Assembly: GCA_026874595.1 (NCBI GenBank)
Contig: CM049316.1
Span: 3,114,339 to 3,178,338 of the forward strand
Source: Sipunculus nudus
Lineage: Eukaryota; Annelida; Sipuncula; Golfingiida; Sipunculidae
Direction of reading: 5' to 3'
Length of the DNA: 64,000 bases
Part shown: in pieces, positions 36,871 through 48,800 of the stretch
Layout: every line of letters begins with the position of its first letter
How positions within the stretch are numbered: the stretch's first letter is position 1
The notes under the pieces: generated by a model
What the model saw: the letters and a program-made list of their open reading frames with translations, nothing else
Told to the model about the DNA's origin: nothing
Databases searched by the model: none
Made by a program: the position numbers and the translations under genes

Positions 36871-39800
36871 GTATATTATCCACACATTTCATCCTGAATA
36901 TTTTATTCCTTCATGAAAACATGGATATTATTTTCATTTGATCCGTTGGCTTACGACACGGAGGTTGCTTCTTGTTGATATGGGCGAAAATAGAGGAACT
37001 TCGCGCAGTGTGATTTTAGTCGCACTTTTTCTTGTCTTGTTTAACCCATGTACGTCAATATTCATCGTTTAACGTCCAAAATAAAACTAAAAACACGTCC
37101 TACCGTGCCTATCCAACCATGATTCACAGGGTACCTTAGTTGTGACAGAACATGCATATACCAATCCTATAACTTATAACATATAAGATATGCTTGAAGT
37201 TGTATGACTCCTATCTCTTAAGAACTTTTTTTTTTCCTGGTATATCCATATTTCCATCTTTAACACTGTCTCATTCTAACACATTTCACAGCATGTCCTC
37301 CATTTTGAGGTGTTGCATAACATATTGTTTCTAAAATTTTCCTCCCTCTCCTTAAATATCATGCTTATTTTTTAGGTTTAGCGGGGGTTTGGGGGCACGG
37401 CCCCCAATTTAAAATAAATATATAATATATGTTGATTAATTAAACATGGGTTGCTAACCAAAGCGGGGGTTTGGGGGCGTGGCCCCCAATTTAAATTAAA
37501 AATATTTATTAATAAAACATTGATTTAACAATTGACCGTCAGTTGGCGCAACTGTAAAACAGAGTTATAATTAACAGGAAACCACAGTTTGGTATCACAG
37601 CAAGTTAACTCAGATAGTTAGAGTGCTGTGTCAGAAATCATGAGATTGCAGGTTCGAACCCAGGTACTGCCAGGCCAGTTTACAGTTGTATCATGTGTTA
37701 CCAAAAAATAGAAGACTTACAGGCAGAGAGACTGAAAATAAGTGTGAGAAATGCATGAGGGGGAAATGGTAGGTGGAGGGAGGTAGGGTACTTTTTGTCC
37801 CTAAACCGGTAGGACAGATTCTATAGTCACTCCAATTATTTTACATCATACCTATTTGTATCTCAGTCAGTCACGGTGTAAGGCTTGAGGAAACTCGACC
37901 TATTTAGTATTGCCACAGTCCGCAGAACTGTGGCTTACATGAAACATGAACAGATTGTTAGGCGCTTCAACTTTTTACATAAACTGACCTCTTTTATCAG
38001 AACTGACTTTAAAATATATAAATTACATTTAAATTACATTATTTTTTTATTTCCATATTCTCAGACAATGTGAAATATATTGTTATATAGTAACAACTAG
38101 GGCTGAAAGGAGTATTTGAGTACTCGAGTCCGGGTAATACTTACCGAGTACTCGAGTTCAAAATTTGGACTTGAGTACTCTTGTATGTACATGCATATCT
38201 GCATATAACTGCAAATTTACGGGCAGTCTGTAGGCCTATTTATTCCTTATCGTAACCTGGCATAGGACTCTAAACATATGCTAGTTGACTAGTCAAATAG
38301 GTAGATATAACAGAGGTCTAGACTCTTGTTATAACATATATCTATTCCTTTGTTGGGATAAAGTTAAGCCGTCACAAAGTCAAAGTTGTGCATATTTTGC
38401 ATGGGTAAACGGATGTCTGTTTTATCTTCAAAGCGTTACCATGGTAAAGAGTACTCAAGTCCGAGTCGGGTAATGCCTATCTGGTACTCGAGTCCAAAAT
38501 TTTGTGCCCGTTTCAGCCCTAGTAACAACACAACAAACATGATAAGATACAAGGTTTTGTGAAATGGTCATACAATAAAAGTACCTCATTTTCCATTTAT
38601 GTTCATTTGTAAATATTTGTTCGGTTTTAACATAATGTTTCAGTTTTATGTAAAGCAGAAAATTTCATGCAAATTTCAATTTAATTTACATTTGGATTAG
38701 TATAATTCCCTCAGTAAAAATAAAATATTTTCAGCATCTTTCCCAAAACAGTTTTGTATATTCTGAACAAACATAGCAGAATGACAGAATTTTAGAATGA
38801 CAGAAACAGTGCTGATTAGTCCATCACCCTCTGATTGATCTGTTTTTGTTCTCTTTGAGCAACTGCAGGGTGTGATGAGCTGATTACTAAGGGTGCTAAT
38901 GACTGGCTGGCTGCCCTCACCCCTACTAGGCTTGTCACTCTGAGCTGTTGAGGCTTTAATTGATTTGCTCAATGATGCTCTTTTACAGGCTGTCAGTTTT
39001 GTTACAATTGAATAAGAAGACGGCTTTTCTGCAGCTCCAAACAAGGAAACCCCCACTATACTGTGCAAAACTTTGAGTGAAACATTTAATTTAATATAAA
39101 AAAAACCAGTTTATTCCTGTCATGACATATTGGCTTAATTATCATAAATATGATAAAATGCTTCCAAAATTTTCTGCCATTGTAACATCATGTCCTATAT
39201 ATTGCCAAAAAACGATGGGCGCCCCTAGGTGGGATGTATTTTGACTGAAGGGACTATATGTATATAGCAGCATCCCCACAGGATTAGTATTTGTGGATTC
39301 CTGATGGCCCAGGTATTAAAATGATTGTTAAAAATAAAACTTCTCCTTTGCATTCATATAATTATTTCTGAATTTTAATTTCAAATATGGTACATGTGCA
39401 ACACTTAGAAATAAATAAATCTAACAATCCAAGGTGATAAGGACAGAAATGTTGAAGGCTTTCCATGATATGTCATGAATAAATAAGCTATTTGAATGAA
39501 TTCTTAATCAAACTGATCATGATTGACTGTATAGTGGAATTTCACATTTGTTTTTCAAATGGTACAAATTGTAATCATAAAACCCAGCAACTTGTTGCTT
39601 AACATCCAGACAGGTCCAGATGAAATAGTTTGTAAAACAGGAGTCATGAGCTGTGTCAACCTGTGTGTCACTGTCTTTGTCACAATCTGGATAATGTACA
39701 ACTGCAAATATTGGCGTAGGCTATGTGTCCATTTCTGTGGATCTCTCCAAAAGGGAGAGCGAGCACAAGAGCTAGGGATAGGTACTGTAGATCAGTAAAT

Positions 39801-42800
39801 TGTCATGGTCCATATCTTAAGTTTACTTGCCTCGTGAGGTATTTGTTGTTGACAGTGACATGAAATTTATAATAACATTATACATGGATTTATAGAATAT
39901 TGGGAAGTATTATAAAAGTGTTTGTCTTTTGCACGTTTTTTTTATTATTTTGATACTGGTATATCCATCCTGACTGATCTGCTATTTTACAATTTTATTA
40001 TTAACAACAATTTGGGGTGAAGTAAAGTAAAATGTGTGGTCTTCAAGTCAGTTCTAGAACCATTTTAAGCAGATCATTTAAGATATTTGTATCCACAGTT
40101 GGTTATAACTCATCAAGTTATGTTATTTTAAAATATGTTTTAAATTAACTTAACAAGTGCTTTATTTTCTTTTAAGTTCTGGTAACATGCAGTCAGTTTT
40201 GGTCAGTTCCGGTAATATAAAACCTGTTTCGGTCAGTTCCGGTAGTTTCCAGTCAGTTCCTGTAAAAAGTTGAGCCCATTGTTAGGTATAGCCTATACAG
40301 GGTAGACAGAGTGTCCGTCTCTATAATACAGAGACGGAGAGCGCTGCATGCATTCTTGTGGTGCCCTGTCTGATATTACTAAATTACCAAACATAATCTA
40401 ACAAATGTACCCTTAACTACGACTCCTAACTTGTTTTCTTGCTCAAATAAGAAAATGAAACATATAATCCAGGTGCAAAGTTAAGAAGCGATGCTTGCAG
40501 GTTTCTAACCAAACAAGACATGTTGCTTTAGGGTCAAGGCCACAGGGAGAAGCCAGTTTTCAAAGTCCTTCCTCTAATTGGCTGTTAGGTTTCAGGCTAA
40601 TTCATCATGGGAATCCAACTACAATTCAAAGTATAAGATTTACTGCCTGGTCTCTAAAATAGTGCTATCTAGTGAATAAAACAGAAACTGAGAAAGTGCA
40701 AGCAAAATAATAGTTCCAGTAGCCACCTGCAAATTTTCTTGTTTTCACTTATTAGAACTGTTTCACATCCAGGTAAAGACCCACGTTTGTTTATTATAAG
40801 CTTATTATCTGATTTATCTAAATACCTGTGTCCTCGCTTGCACACCAATATTTTCAATAGAGCCTCACTGGGTGGCTTACTAAGTAGGCTTTATATGGGG
40901 CTGAACTTCTGGGGCAATAACAGTAGCTGAACCAACATTTGTATACAGGAAAATGTGGGTTCAATGCCTAATAGACACTCAACTAGTGAACCCACATTTT
41001 TATTTCTACAAAAATCCCACATTTCTGCCTGTGAACCCACATTTATTATGTGCAGAGTGAACCAACTTTTTTAGTTTTGGGTATTTTTGTCAATGACATT
41101 GGTAGTATGTCCACAAAATGTGACACTTATTTTTTACTGCATATTTCTAACTTATAAAATTTTATACTTTATTACTTAAAATAAGTATATAGTAGAAGCC
41201 TATTAGACGTTGAACCCACAATTATTAAAAAAAGAAAATGTTGGTTCACTTCATATTTTAGCAGATCTTGTATGTTAATGGTGAACCCACATTTGTTGTT
41301 TTTGTCAATGACGTTGTGTACAACACGTCAAGAAAAACAAGTCATTTTATCATAGAATAGCAATTTATTGCAGTCATTTTCACTTATTGCAACATACCCT
41401 CATTATTACCCAGTCGTAATCAAATTCAAGTGGACACATACAACAGCCTTTACTTAAACTGTCAATGAATGAACAAATCCTACCTGCCTGTACGTAATGA
41501 CCTCTTTCTGTGAGGGACTATGAATCGTCTGTAAACACGGAGGGTGAGCAATGGTCGTTCTGCAGACTTAGAAAACTGCATTAAAACGGCCATATATATT
41601 TAAGGTCAAAATGGTACTGCAGCTTTGAGCGACAGGTAGGAAGAAAAGAAACACAAACAACAATATTTACATGGTTTACTACTTGTATTCCAGCTGAACA
41701 GTGAAAGTAATGGCTTTAGCCACCAAATCATGGCATGCACCCAAACATTGGAGTACCCATACTTCGTGGATTCTCTGTTTACATCACAATTGACCTTGTT
41801 TTTTACCAAAATATCAGGCACAAATAATGATTCATGCAACTGTGCATTGACTGACGGACCTACGAAAACATTTTCGCCTTGCAAGTCTTGAAATAAGCAA
41901 TATCACGTCACAATTTGTGATGCAAAATGGACCTGGACAGTTGTTAAAAAATTGGCCTTCATGTCCTCTCAGTATAAACGTGTGTCACATAAATTGTTGT
42001 TTCCTTCGGCTGATACATCAAAGTGTCCTAAGAAATTACCATATTTCATTTTGCTCATACCTGGAGTTCATTATATTAGATGAGGGGGGTGGGGGGAACC
42101 TGGGTTCCCTGCCCGAGCAGGGGTGTGGAGTAGGGTTGGGACGGTTACCGGTATACGGTATTATCACGATATCTGACAGCTACGGTTATCATACCGTCAA
42201 CTTTCCTATTGTTCACGATTTTGGTTCACAAGCAAGCCCTTAAGGTTCAAAATAAATTTATTTCAAAGAATCACATTTATTTTTATAAACCACATGTATT
42301 TGAATACACGCGTGTGGGTGGAACCGTGTGCTTACAGACTTCGGATTCGTCAGAAATGTCCGCGTGTGGGTGGAACCGTGTGCTTACAGACTTCGGGATT
42401 AGTCGGAAATGTCCGGAAGTAGCAGGATGAATCAGAGAGGACAAAAGCTTGAGAATTCCAGGAGATAATAACATTATAATGAAAGAGCAATAAATACACA
42501 TATTTATGCTTTTATTGCATGGAACGAAAATGTCAACATAAAAGTGTCACAACTGAATCGAATATTCCATACGGGTTGCATATTTTGCCATATAAAATTG
42601 GGATGGTATATTTAGCCATGATTGGTATGACACACTCTCCGAAAATTCGCCGGGATTCTCCGGCTTTTATGTAGCTACAGGAAACTAATGGAAAGTTCTG
42701 ACACGCATGATTTGACGATGGGGGCAGGACTTCCCGCGCCTCAAGCTTGCACACCTGCAGGACCTTCATGCAACTTACATCACTTAATGAGTCTTTCTGT

Positions 42801-45800
42801 GGTACTGACACAATAGGTGTAAATGATATTAATACTTAATCCCTTGTATAAAGTCAAGACTTTAAAGGTGGTTGTTATAAATATCATTATTGATGGCTTA
42901 TTAATGCCATTATATATAATTAAAATATCGCGATATCACGGTATATCGCGATAAAATTTGAATAATTATTATGATATCAAAAACCCATATCGTCCCAACA
43001 CTAGTGTGGAGTTAGCAGCCCCAACCTTTTGCAAAATCCAGCTGTTCAAATACAAAATGGTTTCCAATTTAAGAGTACTTGACGCTTTACTCGGAGCTAT
43101 AAATGGACAAAAATTGCCTCCACTGGTATCTCGTCTTTACAGCCCAGTTGGTAGCGTGTAGAGCGCCTGGTCTAGAGATCGTAGGTTCGATTATTAAATC
43201 AGGCGACTTCTGATATTCACTGATAGTTGATGTTTGTGTAGGTGAAATGAGTGAAGGGACATCTGCAGGGAAACATAGGAGGTAAAATAAGGAAAGGAGA
43301 AGAGGTTTATTTATATTTCCATGTTCCAGAACAAAGACCGAATCCTTAACACACTCCTGGACCTGCTGCGAACCAATTTCCATTTTCTATCGCTCTGTCT
43401 GTGGATCAGTTAAAATGCGTGTCTTGCATTCTGAGGAAATTTCTGGAATACACCTGCGTGGCAATGGTGAAATGCGGCGTAACAAAAGTACACATCTAAA
43501 TCAGAAACGCAGGTGCATAACAATAGACAGTTAGTTCGCAGCATTTGGTTAATTCTCATGTGAGCGATCTTCATCAAACGATGTATAAACTGACACATGC
43601 TTGCTGCAAAATTTTCCTGTAAAGCTAGTCTTATTAAAAATCATGATTTTTTAAAATAAATCATCTTATTTTGATTTAAATAAATTTTTATGATTTTTTA
43701 AAACTGACTCAAATGTTTTCATTTAAATCTGCTATAAAACTGAATCAGGTATTTAAACTGTAAAATATGCTGATATGTCATAAATGAATAAGTAAATTTA
43801 AAATACAATGCTTTAATCCATGGGATAAATATTTTTTTTTTATTTAAAAAATGCTCAATTGGCACAACATCCAAATCATATTCTTAATTTCAAGCTAACC
43901 TCTTCACCTGGCTGACAAAGTTAATGACTCAGATTTGAATTCATTTATTTATAAAAAACAACAAGTTCTTAGATCTATGAACATCAAAATTTGGAAAAAC
44001 CAAACATTTTTAGGTATTTCAACAGACTCTGTGACCAAAACAGGTGTAAACAAAATATTGGAATATTTATCAACTAGGTATTGTGGAAGAGCAACATTAT
44101 TAAGTACTTGGTGCTCATTCCCCATCAACCAATACAAACATGAAGCGCCTCAAGGGTGACTCGACGTGGATACTGCCATGGCTCGACCTGTAAATTAAAA
44201 ACATAAAACAATTTTCCTGAAAGCTCGGGACCAAAGGTTTCTCACAGATAGAATGTGAGGAAAATTTTAGGAATATGGGTTATATTGACCTTTCAGTGTA
44301 CATGTTCATTCTGCGTAGGGCAGTCTGTTTTTGGCTCATTTCTTGTGACAGCACTAGGGATTATTCATGCAGTCAAACAGAGCTTATGTCAGTGGAGGCT
44401 ACTACTAACTAATCAATCCCTTAGCTAATAAGCTTGGGCATCATATGTGAATAATCATGTATGCCATATATGTCATTACTCTCATTGGACCTATTGGACA
44501 ATAGTCTACCCAACTCAGAGAACACTCAGAACAGGAAAAATACATGGGGTTTTTTATGTTAGTTTGATTGACAAAAAAAATTAATTTGACCATAAGAAAT
44601 ACAGGAGCAGGAGCCATGCTGTGCTGCTGGTTTGCTGTCATATTCAACTGATTGACTTTGTGTATGATTTTCTTCAGGTCGAGGGGTCATCTGTGATTGT
44701 CATACCTTTTTTCTTTAAGCTTGTACACATCGACTAACAGACTTGGTTTTGTTTGTAGGTGGACAGAATCCTGAAGCAGCGTCGTCGTGGGGGCGCCACT
44801 GAATATCTGGTCCGATGGAAGGGGTACGGTGAAGAAGAGGACTCCTGGGAACCTGCTAAGAATCTACGTGACTGCCAGGAAGCAATTGATGTGTTCAACG
44901 CTGCATCCAAGGTTTAATATCCAATACTTATCAGTTTTATCAGCCATAAATTTCAGAAGTAGAATCCTTGAGCTGATGTGACAAAGTTGAACCATACTTT
45001 GAAAGTTTGACAATTATTCTATTTTTACAAAAGCAACTATATTTCCAATTATCAGTTTGGCTGAATAGATTTTAATATAGCTACAGAGACATAATATTTC
45101 TTTTTCAATATTAAACATTTGTTTGTTTTTCTGCAAGATCATAAGATGGCATCGGCATAAAATTAGAATATATGGCTATGATAATTCTATTTGAACAAAT
45201 TGTGCAAACAACAATTAAATATTTCTCACCAAATGGTTCAGATGAAGAAAAACATGGCAAATCCTCTTCAAGTCCTTCAGATAGCAGCAAGAAAATTAAA
45301 GTTTATGTCTGTGGCTTTTCAGACCCCAGTGAGAAGTCAGCGTCTTTCCTTATCAAGAAAAGCCAAAGAATCAGAAAATGTGGTCAGCACCAAAACAACA
45401 TCTGTAAAACAAGAATTCACCAAGACAACAGTCCAGGTAACTCATAGCTGTTGTTACCCTGTCAGTTCCACTCAACTGTCTGCAGTGTGCTTTTAGCTCA
45501 GCTGACTATAAGTCATCTGAGCTATAGTTATGGTCCATCAACTGTCTGTCCGTCCATTAGACTGGTGCATTTTGAAACTATTAGACCTACAAATCCAAAA
45601 TTCAGCATACTAAAAACTGGGTCAATATGACTTCTTTCCTTCGAAAAATAAAGGAAAAACCTCAATTTTCCATCAAAAACCTATCATCACATTTGTAGAC
45701 TGCCTAATATCAAAACAACTCATCTGTTTTCTCTTTATATTTACCATTTATATTCCCCATTATAGTTCCTATGTACATGCCAGAAATTAGGTCAGTACTA

Positions 45801-48800
45801 CATAATTTATAAAAGTTATGGGCCCAAATGTAATGCTCTGTAAAAAATCAGGAGAGATATTTACTCGCTTAACATGAAAATTGCTGAAGTGGGAGACTTT
45901 TTTTCAGGGATATAACTTTATTTAATCAAGATTCAATTGTTTATCCAAATTAAGATCTTAATTTTGCAATTTTTTCAAGTTATTAGCATAAATAAAAAAT
46001 CAATACCTTAAATTTTTCCAACTTTGGCAAGGCACGTTTTTTCCCTGTAAGCACTGTTGATTTAATTTTCACAGCATATTGTTACGGGGTGACATAAAAG
46101 CAGACCGAACTGTCTCGTTAGTGAAGCTTGCTTTGCTAGCGAAGCGGTTGGTTCGCCAGACTTGTGCGCCACCAACCTGGGTTCCACTCCTGGATCTGCC
46201 CAGGATTTTTCCCCTCAACAATTTGTCTTCATAACAAATTGGGGGCTCGTCTAACGTGACCATTAACTTTGTGGCCCAGGGAATAAGCTCACCAAAGTGT
46301 GACTCCTGGGATAATTAGTCTTGTTCTGATAGCAGAACACTCTTAAGAGGGGGGTGTTACGGGGTGACATAAAAGCGGACCGAACTGTCTCGCTAGGGAA
46401 GCTTGCTTTACTGGCGAAGCGGTTGGTAGGCCGGACTTGTGCGCCACCGACCTGGGTTCGACTCCCAGATCGGCCCAGGATTTTCCCCTCATTTATTTGT
46501 CTTCGTAACAATATATGCATCAGGATTTAATCTTTTAATATCTGAAATTTCAAAGGAATTGATTGAAAAGAGAAGCTTTTAAAGTTTTATTCAGGTTTTC
46601 ATACACCATGTCAAGTGTTGTTTATATCAAGCCCACCTAATAGCACAGCCTTCACTTGTGTTATGTAACCATCTCCAGGCAGCTTGCCTTGGCTCAGCTT
46701 GGCCACTTCTAGGAGGCTTCCCACCTGCTCTGCACCCCCTCCCCCAGCTGGTGCATAAACTAGATGAAAGTTATAATTTTCTGTATTTGATTCTTATTTT
46801 AGGCTATGCTACATTTTAGATTTTGTATTGTACCACCAGGGTTACAATTATTAAAGTGCACATTTAATTGTGTCCACAAAGTGGTGTTTTGCTATGAAAG
46901 TGTGGATGTTCATTAGGTAAGTAATTCCTTACTTCAAAAGAGTGAAAACTTCACCAGGTATGAAATTGACTATTAATTCCAGTGATAAATTACAGCTGAG
47001 ATAGTATTTAGCACAATGATATTGTTTGTCCCTCATTTAACCAAAAGTGTGTATCCTTTATTTGAAAAGATGTTTTTATTTTATCAAAATTACTGAATCT
47101 TTTATTTTGGTTTAAAAATATTAAGCATGTACTGAAAACTCCCAATGTGCAAAACTTTTTTATAGTGATTCAAGGAATAATCTTGAAGATGCAATGTTGT
47201 GGCATTATTTTCTTTTAAATTCAGTTAAAACATTTGTGATTTAAAAATAATAAAATATTTGTGAATGCATAATATGACCCGATAGGAACTACACTCTGGA
47301 TAAATAATGATTGCAACTTAGAAATCTGATAATTTAATTTATATTTAAAGATTTTTTATTACAAATTTACAAAACTTGTAAATAAAAAAATGAATCTGAT
47401 AAAAACTTTTAATGGAAAAAGTGGATATGCTAAAAAAAATAGGCTTTAATATAAACTTAAATGCATTATTCTCTTGAAAGTGAAATAAAGATGTTAGTCA
47501 ATTCTGTCCACTTGTCTGTCCATCTGTAAAATTTTCATATGCATCACATTATCTCAAAACTTTTACCGTTTTTCTTCATGACAGTCTTGTCAGAGTATTA
47601 GTTTTGCAGTCATATATTTAGAACTTTACTATAACCAAGTAGGAGGGCCCCTTTCCTCTTAGCTTCTCATATGCTTATATATATGAAAAACATTACAATA
47701 GAATATTTTGCATTTGCAGCTTCACCTGAGTGCCATGACCCATGGGTCCCTTGTGTTTTTGCAGCAGGTACACATAATTAATAAATCTGTTCAATGCTGA
47801 AAGTTGAAAATAGAAACTAAAAAATTAGGCTAGTTATTGAATTTTTTTCAGGGGCCCATTGTATTGTCATTGTCATCCAAAGTCCAGGCCTCCTTTTTTG
47901 TGCACAACAGCCCTGTCTGGGTAACTTTATTAGTAATGGAATACTGGTCCAGCACTTCTGCTGTGATAGGTGTTCGGTTATTCTCATGCAAACATTTGTT
48001 CACTGTTTTCCTGCGTCAGTAGAATAGGAATAAAAGTGATTTGCTTTGTTTATCCATTTCTATGCCTGTTTTTAAAGTATTTAATAATTATGAATAAACT
48101 TTTTGTCCTGTAAGCACTGTTGAATTAAATTTCATATACTGTATGTATATGCAAGGGTGTTGTAACCTAATGGTATGTGCTTACTGTCATCAACTGTCCA
48201 CACTAACATTGTGTATCATTTCACGTATGCATTGGATGGCTATTCTTGATTGTTTAAAATTCAAGCAGTTTGTGAGCAGTGATGATAATCGGTGTATATA
48301 TGATAGTGTGTGCTATAATAAATGTGGGTGGATCATGAACAGATCGTGGAATACCATTTGTCTGTACTCTGTTGAGTGATTTCATTTAAGGTCCAAACCT
48401 AGATTCTGTTGAGTGATTTCATTTAAGGTCCAAACCTAGATTAAAGACTGTCTAGTTTTCATCTATCTTTGTAGGTCTCAGAAATCTTTACCTTTTTGTT
48501 GAATATATATTTTCAGTCTAACGAGGGTGATTCTGTATCAAGCTCACCAGAGGGGAGTCCAGTGCTTGGTCGGCGTACAATGAAGCAGTTGGTGACAACA
48601 GAGTACAAAACATCCCAGAGCACCGGCAGTGACAAAGGAAAACCAGTTGTGACGACAACAACCAAGACAACATTCGTAAAGTCTTTGTACCCTCCGTCAC
48701 GCTCCCAGGGACTACTCAAACTCAAAACCCAGGACATACCTGTAGTTGTCATCCTGTCATGTATCTTGTTCATCGCGTTAACGTTTGTGGTCAGTCTCTA

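Noticed and set aside
37590-37680. Functional tRNA gene in intron 1
   Set aside because: Only the A and B boxes are convincing. Acceptor and anticodon stems do not form cleanly, and repeat-like sequence follows.
38697-39068. 123-codon minus-strand frame, Ser/Lys-rich
   Set aside because: The composition is mildly protein-like, but there is no domain, no clear splice pair and no start context. It could be a decayed exon of an element.
43935-44159. 74-codon plus-strand frame, considered as a transposase fragment
   Set aside because: No catalytic or structural motif could be recognised, and the frame is short.
45172-45447. 91-codon plus-strand frame across chromodomain-TM exon 3
   Set aside because: Its 3' part is out of frame with the linker that joins exon 4 in phase. 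Only the stretch at 45236-45299 remains puzzling and is reported as a finding.
46400-46475. Functional tRNA gene in the right LTR of the TRIM
   Set aside because: A and B boxes and a T-arm are good, but the acceptor stem does not pair and the same sequence is part of a duplicated LTR.
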